Of a DNA stretch of 64,000 nt, positions 42,897 to 52,549 are shown piece by piece; position 1 is the first letter of the stretch, and each line of letters starts with the position of its first letter. The notes under the pieces were generated by a model. The model saw nothing but the letters and a program-made list of their open reading frames with translations. It was not told the origin of the DNA and did not search any database. This DNA is from Bin5 sp965218625 (GTDB lineage: Bacteria > Chloroflexota > Anaerolineae > Caldilineales > Caldilineaceae), in assembly GCA_965218625.1 (NCBI GenBank), contig CBDCLG010000015.1, forward strand, positions 186,001 to 250,000, in the 5' to 3' direction. A program made the translations under genes and the position numbers.

Positions 42897-43919
42897 ATGA
42901 GACGTACAGCGCAACTGCTGATCGGAATCCTGGTCAGCCTTTTCTTTCTCTACCTGGTAGTTCCTGGCCTTCATCTGTCGGAGGTTTGGCGGACGATGGG
43001 GCAGGCCAATTATTGGTGGATCGTTCCCGGCGTGGCCGTCTACATGGTAGGACTGTGGGCGCGCACGTGGCGATGGCACTATATGCTGCGCCATCTGAAG
43101 CGGGTCGATCTTGTCAAGCTCTTCCCGGTCGTGTGCATCGGCTATTTCGGCAACAACGTTTACCCATTTCGCGCCGGAGAGGTGATACGCGCCTACGTCC
43201 TGTGGCAACGGGAGGAGATCTCCATCAGTACCGGCCTGGCCACGGTGGTTGTCGAACGCATCTTCGACGGGCTGGTGCTGCTGCTGTTCGTCTTTCTGGC
43301 GCTGCCGTTTGCGCCGATTCCGCCAGCCTTTCGACAGTTTGTCTTTGTCGCCACCATCCTGCTCATTATCATTACCGCCGGCTTCTTCTGGATCGCAGTC
43401 CGGCCGCGACGGTTCGCGATCCTATATGGCTGGCTTGCAGCGCATCTGCTGCCGCCACGGATTCGCGCCCGGACCGATGAACTTTACAAGCGGTTCATGG
43501 AGGGGCTGGGCAGCCTGCGCAGCGGCCGCGATTTGCTCATGATCTTCGCCACAAGCATCGTTGTTTGGCTGTTGGAGACGGTCAAATACTGGTTTGTGAT
43601 GCAGGCCTTTTCCTTCAGCGTCAGGTTCTTGGCGCTGATGCTTACCAATGGCATCGTCAACCTGGTGACGATGCTGCCTTCTGCGCCCGGATACATCGGC
43701 ACCTTCGATACGCCAGCAATTGAAACGCTCGTCTCCTTCGGGATCGATGCCCAGCTGGCCGCCAGCTATACGGTTACTCTGCATGCAGCGCTCTGGGCGC
43801 CGGTGACTCTGCTGGGCGCGTACTTCTTCTGGCGCGAACAACTGCGCTGGAATGACTTCACAAAGGCGCAGGAACAGGCGAACCAGGCGGTGCAGAACGA
43901 AGCGGTCGCGGCAAAGTGA
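42897..43919 (+). CDS. Flippase-like / lysylphosphatidylglycerol synthase TM family protein
   Basis: 340 residues with about eight membrane helices (UPF0104/LPG_synthase_TM). Conserved GYFGNNVYPFRAGEVIRAY and ATVVVERIFDGLVLLLF motifs near residues 82-135. Family members move lipids or are the membrane half of MprF. No catalytic soluble domain is attached. ATG at 42897 with AGAGGA a few bases upstream. Start of a plus-strand series with the protease, recF and editing genes. Confidence 0.88.
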   Translation: MRRTAQLLIGILVSLFFLYLVVPGLHLSEVWRTMGQANYWWIVPGVAVYMVGLWARTWRWHYMLRHLKRVDLVKLFPVVCIGYFGNNVYPFRAGEVIRAYVLWQREEISISTGLATVVVERIFDGLVLLLFVFLALPFAPIPPAFRQFVFVATILLIIITAGFFWIAVRPRRFAILYGWLAAHLLPPRIRARTDELYKRFMEGLGSLRSGRDLLMIFATSIVVWLLETVKYWFVMQAFSFSVRFLALMLTNGIVNLVTMLPSAPGYIGTFDTPAIETLVSFGIDAQLAASYTVTLHAALWAPVTLLGAYFFWREQLRWNDFTKAQEQANQAVQNEAVAAK

Positions 43920-43976
43920 CACGCCGCCCGCCAAACGTCATCGTCATAAGACATTAAGCAACGGGAGCCGGAGCAG

Positions 43977-45278
43977 ATGGAAGCTGACAGCGCAGCACCC
44001 ACGCAGAACGGCAGCAGCGTGCACAAGAGATGTCTCGGCAACGGCATGGAACTCATCCTCAAAGAGAGCAACTTGGCGCCGGTCGCAAGTTTTTGGATCT
44101 TCTACCGGGTTGGAAGCCGCAATGAAATGCCCGGTACAACCGGAATCAGCCATTGGGTGGAACACATGCTGTTCAAAGGGACCGAAAGGTACCCACAAGG
44201 CGCTTTCGACAAGGCCGTGGCGCGCGCCGGCGGCGCTTTCAACGGGATGACCTGGCAGGACTGGACGACCTATTTCGAGACTTTTCCCGCCGAGCGAATC
44301 GAACTGGCGCTGGACGTGGAAAGCGACCGCATGGCGAATGCGATCTTTGACGCAGACGAGACCGAATCGGAACGCACGGTTATCATCAGCGAGCGGGAGG
44401 GCAGCGAGAACAGTTACCGCTGGCTCCTGAGTACGGAGATGCAGGCTGCGGCATTTCAGACGCACCCTTACCGACATCCGGTCATCGGCTGGAAGCACGA
44501 CTTGCTGACGATGGGTCGCGATGATCTCTACGAGCATTACCGCACATTTTACGCGCCGAACAATGCCGTGGCCGTGGCGGTTGGTGATTTCGACGGCGAA
44601 CGGATGGCCGCGCGCATCGACCAATACTTTGGCGGCCTGGCGGCCGGGCCGACCGTGCCGGAGATGCGCATGCAGGAGCCGGAGCAGCGGGCCGAACGGC
44701 GCATTGTACTGCGGGGCGCGGACCGGACATCCTATTTCGGCCTGGCCTTCCATGCACCGGCCGCACAACACGCCGACTTCTTTCCGCTAACCGTGCTGGA
44801 CAGTATTCTCAGCGGCGCCAAAGGAATGGGGCTGTTCGGCGGCAGCTCGTCGAATCGCAGCAACCGGCTCTACCGTGCGCTGGTTGATAGTGAGTTGGCG
44901 GTTGGCGTCTCCTCTTCCTTTGTGCCGACGATCGATCCCTATCTGTTCGGCTTTCATGCCACGCTCGCGCAGGGTATCACGCACCAGCAGGTGGAGGACG
45001 CGATCTGGGCCGAGATTCAACGTGTGCAGGAGGAACCGGTCGCGACGGAAGAATTGGAAAAGGCGATCAAACAGACGAAGGCCCAGTTTGCCTACAGCAG
45101 CGAGAGCGTTACGAATCAGGCTTACTGGCTGGGCTTCAGCGAAATGATCGCGGACAGCGACTGGTTCGGCGCCTGGCTTGTCAACCTGGAAGCTGTCACC
45201 GCCGAAGACGTGCAGCGCGTTGCCCAGACGTGGTTCAGCCGCGGCAAACAGACCGTCGGCTGGTATCTGCCCGAGTAG
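43977..45278 (+). CDS. M16 family (insulinase-like) metalloprotease
   Basis: 433-residue M16B-type subunit. Inverted zinc motif H59-x2-E62-H63 (HWVEHMLFKGTE) and downstream Glu at about 139 (SEREGSENS). Bacterial M16B enzymes normally work as a heterodimer with a second, non-catalytic subunit carrying an R/Y pair; only the catalytic subunit is encoded here. No signal peptide. ATG at 43977 with GGGAG upstream. Lies between a lipid-flippase-like gene and recF. Confidence 0.9.
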   Translation: MEADSAAPTQNGSSVHKRCLGNGMELILKESNLAPVASFWIFYRVGSRNEMPGTTGISHWVEHMLFKGTERYPQGAFDKAVARAGGAFNGMTWQDWTTYFETFPAERIELALDVESDRMANAIFDADETESERTVIISEREGSENSYRWLLSTEMQAAAFQTHPYRHPVIGWKHDLLTMGRDDLYEHYRTFYAPNNAVAVAVGDFDGERMAARIDQYFGGLAAGPTVPEMRMQEPEQRAERRIVLRGADRTSYFGLAFHAPAAQHADFFPLTVLDSILSGAKGMGLFGGSSSNRSNRLYRALVDSELAVGVSSSFVPTIDPYLFGFHATLAQGITHQQVEDAIWAEIQRVQEEPVATEELEKAIKQTKAQFAYSSESVTNQAYWLGFSEMIADSDWFGAWLVNLEAVTAEDVQRVAQTWFSRGKQTVGWYLPE

Positions 45279-45308
45279 CGGCCGACGAGCTCTGCTGAAC
45301 AGCGACCG

Positions 45309-46547
45309 ATGTTCCTTTCCCGCCTCCAGTTGGAACAGTTCCGCAACTACGGAAAGTTGGACCTCTCTTTCGACGCGCCGGTTACACTGGTGCAGGGGCG
45401 CAACGGCCAGGGCAAGACGAATCTACTTGAGGCCGTCTATTATCTGGCGACGAGCAAGTCGCGTCATGCCCGGACGGAGCGGGAGGTCGTAAACAGGGCC
45501 GCTGCGGAAGAACCGATCCCTTTCGGCCGCATTCGCGGCGAAGTGCTGCGGGCGGAACAGGCAACGACGCTGGAGATACTGTTCACGCGGCGGACCGATG
45601 GGTTGAACTTCACGAAACAGGCGCGGGTAAACGGTGCGGCGCGGCGCAGCATGGACCTGATTGGGCATCTGCGCGCGGTTCTCTTTCTGCCGGAGGATCT
45701 TACGCTCATCTCAGGCAGTCCCAGCGAACGCCGGCGTTACATCGATGTCGCCCTCTGTCAGATCGACCGCGGCTACTGTCAGGCACTTTCACGCTATCAA
45801 AAGGTCGTCACGCAGCGCAACAGCCTGCTCAGGCAGCTTCAGGAACAAGGGCAGGGCGACAGTCCGTCGGTCGCGGCGCAGCTCAGCTTCTGGGATGATC
45901 AGCTGGTCGAGCACGGGACGCAGGTGCTCTCCCGCCGCCACGGTTATCTGGCCGACCTGGCGCCCATCGCCCGCCGGGTCCATGCAGAGCTGACGCGGCA
46001 GCAGGAGACCCTGGATCTGCTCTATCTGCCCAGCTTCAATACAGGTCTCTACTCGGACGCCGACTATCTGCGACTGCGGGATAGCGAGGAGTTGCGGGCT
46101 GAAGAGCTGGCGCGAACGGAGGCCGACGCGGCGACGATCAGTCATCGGTTCCGAGAACGGTTGGAAGACCGCCGCAGGGTGGAGTTGACCAGCGGAAATT
46201 CACTCTATGGGCCGCACCGTGATGAAATGATCTTTCTTGTCAACAGCTGGAACCTGCGCACGTTCGGCAGCCGCGGGCAGCAGCGAACCGGCGCCCTGGC
46301 GTTGAAATTGGCAGAACTGCAGGCGATGGCGGCGGAAACCCGCGAAAAGCCGATCCTTCTGCTGGACGATGTGATGAGCGAGTTGGACGCGCAGCGGCGA
46401 ACCGCCCTGCTCGGCGCGCTGGCGGATGTGCGGCAGGGAATTGTGACCACCACTGACTGGGCCCAGTTTTCGCCGGAATTCCGCCAAGACGCACAACAGA
46501 TTCGGATCGAAGCAGGAAACGCGACACCGGTGGCCAGTGACTCGTGA
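45309..46547 (+). CDS. recF: DNA replication/repair protein RecF
   Basis: 412 residues. SMC-like ATPase that loads RecA at gaps with RecO/RecR. Walker A GRNGQGKT (30-37), FLPEDLTLISGSPSERRRYID, signature LTSGNSLYGPHRDE, SRGQQRTGALALKLAE, Walker B ILLLDDVMSELD. In many bacteria recF sits next to dnaA/dnaN; here it sits between a protease and an alanyl-tRNA editing gene, so it is not at an origin. Start ATG at 45309, 30 bases after the protease stop. Confidence 0.95.
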   Translation: MFLSRLQLEQFRNYGKLDLSFDAPVTLVQGRNGQGKTNLLEAVYYLATSKSRHARTEREVVNRAAAEEPIPFGRIRGEVLRAEQATTLEILFTRRTDGLNFTKQARVNGAARRSMDLIGHLRAVLFLPEDLTLISGSPSERRRYIDVALCQIDRGYCQALSRYQKVVTQRNSLLRQLQEQGQGDSPSVAAQLSFWDDQLVEHGTQVLSRRHGYLADLAPIARRVHAELTRQQETLDLLYLPSFNTGLYSDADYLRLRDSEELRAEELARTEADAATISHRFRERLEDRRRVELTSGNSLYGPHRDEMIFLVNSWNLRTFGSRGQQRTGALALKLAELQAMAAETREKPILLLDDVMSELDAQRRTALLGALADVRQGIVTTTDWAQFSPEFRQDAQQIRIEAGNATPVASDS

Positions 46548-46600
46548 CAGGGACTTGGCTGGCGGGAGCTTGACTCTGCAATTCTGAGCACTGAACGCGC

Positions 46601-47812
46601 ATGACCGAACGACTCTATTACGACGACGCCTACCGCACAAGATTTGTCGCCCAGGTCGTCGAACGGCGCACACACCGCGACCAGCCGGCCGTCCGACTGG
46701 ACAGATCAGCCTTCTATCCCACATCGGGCGGGCAACCCCATGATACCGGTCGTCTGAATGGCACTGCGGTGGTCGACGTGAAGGCCGGCACGGACGGCGC
46801 TGTGCTGCATCTGCTGACCCGGCCATTGCCGGAGGATACGGAAAGCGTGGTTGGGGAGGTCGATTGGCCGCGCCGCTTCGATCACATGCAGCAGCATTCG
46901 GGGCAGCATCTGTTGTCGCAGGTGTTCTACCGGCAGCAGGGGCTGGAAACGGTTAGCGTCCACTTCGGGGATTCGCTGAATACTGTCGACCTGGAAGGGC
47001 CCCCGCTCAATACGGACCGGTTGGCTGTGGTTGAGGAGAAGGCCAACGAGATTGTGTGGCAGGACCGCCCGGTTCGCGCCTATTGGGTGACGGAGGAAGC
47101 GCTGGAGAAGGTGCCGCTGCGCCGGCGACCTGAGGTACGCGGTAAGATACGCGTAGTCGAGATCGACAAGTTTGACTGGTCGGCGTGCGGCGGCACGCAC
47201 GTGCGGCGCAGCGGGGAGATCGGGCTGATCTCGCTGCTTCGAATCGAGAGGCATCGCGGCAGAAGCCGGGTACATTTTGTCTGCGGGCGAAGGGCGCTGG
47301 CGGATGCGGCGGAGCGCCGCGGGTTGCTGGCGGAGGCGGCCGCTTTGCTGGACAGCGGCGTGCGTGATGTGCCGGAGTTGGTGTCGAAACAGCAGGAGGC
47401 GCTGCGGGGCGCGGAGCGGGAGGTGAAAGCGCTGCGGGAAGGGCTTGTCGAATACCAGGCACGTGAACTGCTGGCGGAGGCAGAGGCCGCGGGGGATCTG
47501 CAGCTGGTGGTACGGGAGATGGCGGATAGCGAGCCGGCTGCGGTGCAGAGGCTGGCGGGGGCACTTGTGGCTGGGCCGGGTGTTGTGGCGCTGCTTGGCT
47601 GCGCGCAGCGGGGTAAGGGGACGGTTGTTTTCGCCCGTTCAGAGGACTGTTCGGTTCACGTTGGCAAACTTTTGAGGGACACGTTGAGGCAGTTCGGGGG
47701 CGGTGGCGGCGGTCGGCCGGATTTTGCGCAGGGCGGTGGTGTGGCGGCGGAGAAACTGGCGGATGTGCTGGGCGCGGCGGTGGAGGTTGTGCGGCGCAGG
47801 GTGGACGGATGA
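46601..47812 (+). CDS. AlaX-L type alanyl-tRNA editing protein with DHHA1 domain
   Basis: 403 residues. N-terminal beta-barrel (FYPTSGGQPHDTG), editing-site zinc ligands H95-x3-H99 (RFDHMQQHSGQHLLS) and C196-x3-H200 (SACGGTHVRRSGEIG), then a coiled coil and C-terminal DHHA1 domain (FGGGGGGRPDFAQGGG). Hydrolyses mischarged Ser/Gly-tRNA-Ala as a free-standing version of the AlaRS editing module. Start ATG at 46601. Ordinary housekeeping gene. Confidence 0.93.
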   Translation: MTERLYYDDAYRTRFVAQVVERRTHRDQPAVRLDRSAFYPTSGGQPHDTGRLNGTAVVDVKAGTDGAVLHLLTRPLPEDTESVVGEVDWPRRFDHMQQHSGQHLLSQVFYRQQGLETVSVHFGDSLNTVDLEGPPLNTDRLAVVEEKANEIVWQDRPVRAYWVTEEALEKVPLRRRPEVRGKIRVVEIDKFDWSACGGTHVRRSGEIGLISLLRIERHRGRSRVHFVCGRRALADAAERRGLLAEAAALLDSGVRDVPELVSKQQEALRGAEREVKALREGLVEYQARELLAEAEAAGDLQLVVREMADSEPAAVQRLAGALVAGPGVVALLGCAQRGKGTVVFARSEDCSVHVGKLLRDTLRQFGGGGGGRPDFAQGGGVAAEKLADVLGAAVEVVRRRVDG

Positions 47813-47839
47813 AATGCGAGCCTTCATCACTCTCCTGGT

Positions 47840-48199
47840 CTACAAGTCCGAGTCTTCATTATTGCGCGGAACCACCCGTATCGGCTTCTGTTCATCGACA
47901 TCGAGCGGAACTTGCATTCCGGCGCGGATATAATCTTCTTCGGAATATGGTGTCCCGTCAGCGTGCCAGGCATTTGTAAAAGAAGGCCCACTCATACGTC
48001 TGGCGGCGTGTCTCTTTCTCAGGATTTCCTCATCCGTAGCTCCCTCTAAACGCATCTCGTCTGCAATCCTCCTAAAGTTTCTCTCGAACGCGGCTTCATC
48101 TTCTGCTCTCATTCTTTCGTTTCTTGCCTCCCGCCTTTTCCGCTTACTTTCGGCGTCTTCATCCTGCGGAATTTGGCTTAATTCAGTTTCTTCAGACAT
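47840..48199 (-). CDS. Highly charged small protein, unknown
   Basis: 119 residues, strongly charged, helical N-terminal half (ESKRKRREARNERMRAEDEAAFERNF) and a C-terminal part with ARRMSGPSFTNAWHADGTPY. ATG at 48199 with AAGGGAGA upstream. No family recognised. Convergent with the tRNA editing gene. Confidence 0.65.
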   Translation of the reverse strand: MSEETELSQIPQDEDAESKRKRREARNERMRAEDEAAFERNFRRIADEMRLEGATDEEILRKRHAARRMSGPSFTNAWHADGTPYSEEDYIRAGMQVPLDVDEQKPIRVVPRNNEDSDL

Positions 48200-48572
48200 G
48201 ACTTTCTCCCTTCAAGACCCAGCGCTCCAAAGATATGCGCGCATTTTAGATTCCTTTTGAACGAACCAGCAGTCCTTACTATGACACATTCAGTGCGCGG
48301 TCTCAAAGAACGAGCCAACAGCCTTCCATGAGCAAAGTTTTTTTGGGGCCTCTCAAGAAGAATTCGGTCAGTGGGAAGAGGAAACTGACTATAATCGGGT
48401 GAGTTTCCTGATTTGAAACGCCCTTTACTTCATTTCGTATTGTGTAAGTGCGGACGAGAGGTCCGACTATAGGCTTAACGTCACTTGCGTTAATCTCGAA
48501 GCAACTTAGCCGGCATTGCAGCCAGAACGAGAGAGACACGCCGGGTCATCTAAGGGAAAGGAAGCATCTTGA
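48200..48572. other. Intergenic, no gene seen
   Basis: A frame at 48303-48539 on the minus strand has no ribosome site or known motif and is rejected. No promoter with both elements is obvious for the Rieske oxygenase gene. Confidence 0.5.
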
Positions 48573-49736
48573 ATGAAGAGCAACAGGACCATGCCGGTCT
48601 TGCCGATCGAATCATATACATCGCAGGAGTGGTTCGATCGCGAGCAGGAGCGCATATTTTCGAGAACTTGGGCTTTTGCAGGCCTGGTCGGGGATGTCAG
48701 CGAACCGGGGCAGTATGTAGCCGTGCAGGCGGGGTTGAACAACATTTTTATCGTGATGGGGGAGGACGGGCAGCCGCGGGCCTTTCACAATATCTGCCGT
48801 CACCGGGGAACGCAGTTGCTGCGCGCGGTCGGCAACACGAAGAAGGTCATCACCTGCCCCTACCACGACTGGACATACAGTCTGGAGGGTTGTCTGCTAT
48901 CTGTTCCGGACAGGAAAAACCAGTTTCCCGATTTGGATATGGGGAGTCTCAGGCTTAAGAAGGCGTCCGTGGCCAGTTGGAGAGGCATGCTGTGGGTCCA
49001 TCCTGACGAGAACGCCGAACCTGTGGAGGAATGGTTCGGCGGCGTGGAACCTCGTCTTGGCCCTCACAATGTCGAAGAGTTGGTGGAGTACAAGAGCGGA
49101 CGCGCGGAATACGATATTGCCGCCAACTGGAAGATCGTGGTTGAGAACTATATTGACGGTTATCACCTGGCGCATCTGCACTCCGGGACCTTGTCGATGT
49201 ACGATCATAAGCGCATCGAATCTGGTTTCGTCGGGCCGCACTTCTTCTTTTGGGAACCGCTTAGCCCGGAATACGCGGCGGACGTGGAGAGGAACGCGCC
49301 GTCGCCACTGGTCATCCCCGCGGAGCAGGCCGGCGCGTGGGTGCCGATGCTCTTTCCGGGAACCGGCCTGGCAGAGAATGAGGACTCCTGGTCGGTATTT
49401 CACATAACGCCGATTGCGCCCGACTCTACCCGGGTGGTCGTGCGCACCAAAGTGGCGGACGCATCGTTTCTGGCATTCGCATCGCAGTCGTTCCGTTCCT
49501 GGAGTTTCTGGTCGAAGCGTGTCCGGCCTAAGTTTGACAGCGGCGACGTCGACGATCCGATGGCCTCCGGTGACTTCATGCAGGAAGATATCTACGCCTG
49601 CGAGCAGCAGCAGCGCTCGCTCCGAAGCCCATACTTCGAGCATGGCCCTTCAGCCGTAGCTGGCGAAGCCGGCGTGCGGCAACACCAGGAGCTGGTGAAA
49701 GCCTGGTTGGAGGATGACTTGTGTGATGGCCGTTAG
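48573..49736 (+). CDS. Rieske aromatic-ring-hydroxylating oxygenase, alpha subunit
   Basis: 387 residues. Rieske [2Fe-2S] ligands C75-x-H77 and C95-x2-H98 (CRHRGT, CPYHDW), and the mononuclear iron site N192...D195...H198...H203 in VENYIDGYHLAHLHSG. Hydroxylates or demethylates aromatic or quaternary-ammonium substrates with electrons from a reductase not encoded here. The spacing and DGYHLAHLHSG motif resemble choline/carnitine-type and ring-hydroxylating oxygenases; substrate not assignable. ATG at 48573 with AAGGAA 10-12 bases upstream. Confidence 0.9.
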   Translation: MKSNRTMPVLPIESYTSQEWFDREQERIFSRTWAFAGLVGDVSEPGQYVAVQAGLNNIFIVMGEDGQPRAFHNICRHRGTQLLRAVGNTKKVITCPYHDWTYSLEGCLLSVPDRKNQFPDLDMGSLRLKKASVASWRGMLWVHPDENAEPVEEWFGGVEPRLGPHNVEELVEYKSGRAEYDIAANWKIVVENYIDGYHLAHLHSGTLSMYDHKRIESGFVGPHFFFWEPLSPEYAADVERNAPSPLVIPAEQAGAWVPMLFPGTGLAENEDSWSVFHITPIAPDSTRVVVRTKVADASFLAFASQSFRSWSFWSKRVRPKFDSGDVDDPMASGDFMQEDIYACEQQQRSLRSPYFEHGPSAVAGEAGVRQHQELVKAWLEDDLCDGR

Positions 49737-49821
49737 CCCGCGGAGAGCTTGAGAGAGGAAACAACGGCTACTTGCGAAGTGCGGCGACGCCCCTTTATGG
49801 GGCACCGCCCTCGCTGCAAGA

Positions 49822-50409
49822 TCACTTTTCAGACTGTAGCACAGTCTCCGGCGAATTCTCCTCGGCAAACCTGTGCGTCCGCCAGTGCTCCAGTATCAGA
49901 GGGTACTCCCGCTCCATAAAGGTGAAGAGCTCGTGCATCTCCTCCAGCCGTTGCCGGCGGGCGGGAGAAGCCCCTTCCAGCAGGGACAGCCCCTTTTGCG
50001 CCAGCAGCCGGAACTCGGTGTACTGCTGCGCTTTCTCCTCCAGCGTGCGCGACCAGGAATCGGGCACGATGCGGTAGTGATCGCGGCGGTGACCGGGCAA
50101 ACTCACCCGCTCGATAATCCCCATGAGGATCAGCATACGCGTACCGGTACTGATCGAAGACTTGCTGGTCCGCAGGGCGTCGGTCAATTCGTGCATCGTC
50201 TGGTGCGGCGGGTCGCAGATCAGCAGCCAGCCCAGTATCCTGCCCGTCATTCGCGGCAGGCCGACCTGTTCCCAGAAGAGGCCAAAACGCTCGACGTACT
50301 CGTGCAAACTGTGCACGCGCGTCCCGGGGTCGTCAACAGGCGGCAGGCGGAGAGCGGACTGCTCTTCGCCGTCGGACGCTGGAGACTGCTTCAGAAGCTC
50401 TTGCATCAT
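49822..50409 (-). CDS. GbsR/MarR family transcriptional regulator
   Basis: 195 residues with a winged helix: MTGRILGWLLICDPPHQTMHELTDALRTSKSSISTGTRMLILMGIIERVSLPGHRRDHYRI. Family members repress osmoprotectant or efflux genes. It overlaps the upstream permease by ATGA and is the last gene of a four-gene operon whose promoter carries a palindromic site at 53487-53510; autoregulation is the natural reading. The C-terminal helix bundle could sense a drug or choline-like ligand. Confidence 0.9.
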   Translation of the reverse strand: MMQELLKQSPASDGEEQSALRLPPVDDPGTRVHSLHEYVERFGLFWEQVGLPRMTGRILGWLLICDPPHQTMHELTDALRTSKSSISTGTRMLILMGIIERVSLPGHRRDHYRIVPDSWSRTLEEKAQQYTEFRLLAQKGLSLLEGASPARRQRLEEMHELFTFMEREYPLILEHWRTHRFAEENSPETVLQSEK

Positions 50410-51491
50410 GCCTCCACTGCCAGTCGCTGCTGCTGGCGGCCGATGACACTGTTGAGAATGAAGAGCAGCACCGCGATCAGAACCACCATCACCGCCACGT
50501 CGACCACGATATCGGCGAATCCTGCCCCATTCTGGGTCACCTCAAGCAGCGGGTTCATGACGTAGTAGGTGGGAAAGATCTGTCCGATCCACTGCGGCGC
50601 GCCCGGGAACAGCTTGACGATGCCGGGTGCGTACAGCAGGATGCCAACCGCCTTGATGATGCCCATAAAGGTATCCATGTCCTTCGAGACGGAGCCGAGG
50701 ATGATACCGAATACGGAGGACATCAGGCCGCCGAGTGCGATGACCAGCAGCAGGAGGGCGATCTGGCCGGCGAACGCGCTGTTGAGCAGCAGGATGATCA
50801 CGCCCATTACCCCGCTGACGATGAAGCCTGTCAGCGTCTTGGAAAGATAGACGTCGAGCAGCGATGTTGGTGTCGTGGTCAGGGCGACCAGTGTGCGTTT
50901 CTGCCGTTCTTCAATCAGAGATGAGGCGGGTATGAACAGCCCGCCGACGACGATCGCGATGATCAGGAAGAGCGGCAGAAGGCGCTGCGACCAAGTGAGC
51001 GTGTTGGCGCTGCCGAGCTGTTCGGCGTTGACGCCGACGGGCAGCTGGTCGATTCCGCTCCCGACTGCCTCAGCCATGGCTCGCCCGACAGCCGATTCCA
51101 ACAGCAACAGATTGCGGACGCCGGCCTCGCCCCAACGGTAGGTGGTGAAGTCGACCTCGGCGCTGTCGCTCTCCAGCGCCTCGTTGAAGCCGGCGGGGAA
51201 ACTCAGGCCGACCTCTTCGCTGCCGCGTTCAACCGCCCTCTTGAGGGCCTCCTCCGAGTTGTAGAGCGTCGTGTTGATGCTGGGATGGGCGAGCAGCGAT
51301 TGGGTGACGCTTCCGTTGCCGCCGGCGTCGTAGAGACCCAGGCGCGGCGTCTGCGCCAGCAGGTCGCCAAACACGAGCGCCACCAGGAGACTGATTGTCA
51401 CCGGCATAACAAGAATATAGATCGTCATGAAATTGGTCGCGCCGAGACGCACTTCCTTGCCCAGCAGAATCAGAATGCGCTGAATATCCAT
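50406..51491 (-). CDS. ABC-2 type exporter permease (second)
   Basis: 361 residues. N-terminal helix after a short cytoplasmic end (MDIQRILILLGKEVRLGATN), an extracytoplasmic domain of about 150 residues, then five helices (LPLFLIIAIVVGGLFIPASSLIEERQKRTL includes the ABC2 conserved loop). NatB/YhgE-like. Its start ATG overlaps the stop of the first permease (TGATG), with AAGGAG 9 bases upstream; the ORF from 51725 is not the true start. Confidence 0.9.
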   Translation of the reverse strand: MDIQRILILLGKEVRLGATNFMTIYILVMPVTISLLVALVFGDLLAQTPRLGLYDAGGNGSVTQSLLAHPSINTTLYNSEEALKRAVERGSEEVGLSFPAGFNEALESDSAEVDFTTYRWGEAGVRNLLLLESAVGRAMAEAVGSGIDQLPVGVNAEQLGSANTLTWSQRLLPLFLIIAIVVGGLFIPASSLIEERQKRTLVALTTTPTSLLDVYLSKTLTGFIVSGVMGVIILLLNSAFAGQIALLLLVIALGGLMSSVFGIILGSVSKDMDTFMGIIKAVGILLYAPGIVKLFPGAPQWIGQIFPTYYVMNPLLEVTQNGAGFADIVVDVAVMVVLIAVLLFILNSVIGRQQQRLAVEA

Positions 51492-52549
51492 CAGATTCTT
51501 CTCCTTATCGCCGCGGTCCCGATCGCCAGCGTCGCGGCGCCGACAACGAATAGCAGCGCCAGGTTGCCGCTCACATCCGCCCAGCCCGCGCCGAAGTTGA
51601 GAATACGGTGCAGGGAGTCCACAAAGTAGTAGGAGGGGATGATCTCCATCCAGCTGGTAGCGAGGCCGGGCAGCACGGTCAAAAGGCCCGGAATCATCAA
51701 TGGAATGATAAACAGGATCGACCACGCCATCACCGACGGGTTGTCCTTGGCCAGCGCGGCGATGAGGAAACCGATTCCCACCATGAGCAAACTGCCCAGC
51801 AGCAGGGTCGCCAGGAGCAGAAGCGGCGCCGTACCCGCGGCCCCCATAACGATGCTGAGCACCAGTACCTGGCCAAATGCCAGGATCATACCCATCAGCG
51901 CTTTGCCGGCAAAGAGCTGGTGCAGACGAAGCGGGCCGGAAATGAGCGCGCGCGCGGTGCCGTTTTCGATATCCCGGTTGAGGATCGCCGACAGTCCGAA
52001 TACCTCGATAAGCACGATAAGCATCAGGAACAGGGGCAGAAAGCGGTCGCGTAGTGAAAGGGACTCGCCCAACAGGTCATTCCCCAGCACGACCTCGGTA
52101 TCGTTGAACCGGCCCAGGTTGGCCAGCGTCTCGGGATTGACGGCGTTGGCGACGAAAACAAGCACGTCATGGAAAATCTGCCTGGCCTCGGCCGGCACGC
52201 CGGGGGCATAGTAGGCCGTCAGCTCCACGTCCTCACCTCTGGCCGCAGCCGCCGAGAGCTCGGCGGGAATCGAGAGGCCGACGAAGTAGTCACCCGTCTC
52301 TTCCAGCGCGGTCAGCATCTCCTCCTCGCTGTCGAAGATGACATATTCGCCCTCGTCTTCGACAAGCCTCTGGTAGAGCGGCAGTTCCCGGTCTTCGATG
52401 TAGAAGGCGAGACCCAGGCTCTCGTCCACCTGGTCCGGGATCAGATAGAAGATGACCGGGTAGAGAATCAGCCCGATGGCCGTAACGACGAGAAAGAAGC
52501 GGTTGCGGATGAAGAGCTTGATGTCCTTGACAACAAGTGTGCCGATCAT
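51491..52549 (-). CDS. ABC-2 type exporter permease (first)
   Basis: 352 residues, same architecture as its neighbour: cytoplasmic start MIGTLVVKDIKLFIRNRF, large extracytoplasmic domain, and a C-terminal membrane bundle (LPLFLMLIVLIEVFGLSAIL, ILFIIPLMIPGLLTVLPGLA). The two permeases likely form a heterodimer with the ATPase. ATGA overlap with the ATPase gene upstream. Confidence 0.9.
   Translation of the reverse strand: MIGTLVVKDIKLFIRNRFFLVVTAIGLILYPVIFYLIPDQVDESLGLAFYIEDRELPLYQRLVEDEGEYVIFDSEEEMLTALEETGDYFVGLSIPAELSAAAARGEDVELTAYYAPGVPAEARQIFHDVLVFVANAVNPETLANLGRFNDTEVVLGNDLLGESLSLRDRFLPLFLMLIVLIEVFGLSAILNRDIENGTARALISGPLRLHQLFAGKALMGMILAFGQVLVLSIVMGAAGTAPLLLLATLLLGSLLMVGIGFLIAALAKDNPSVMAWSILFIIPLMIPGLLTVLPGLATSWMEIIPSYYFVDSLHRILNFGAGWADVSGNLALLFVVGAATLAIGTAAIRRRI

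Noticed and set aside
45309..46547. recF as a marker of a replication origin
   Set aside because: No dnaA, dnaN, gyrB or DnaA-box cluster around it.
48303..48539. 78-residue minus-strand frame before the Rieske oxygenase
   Set aside because: No ribosome site or recognisable domain.
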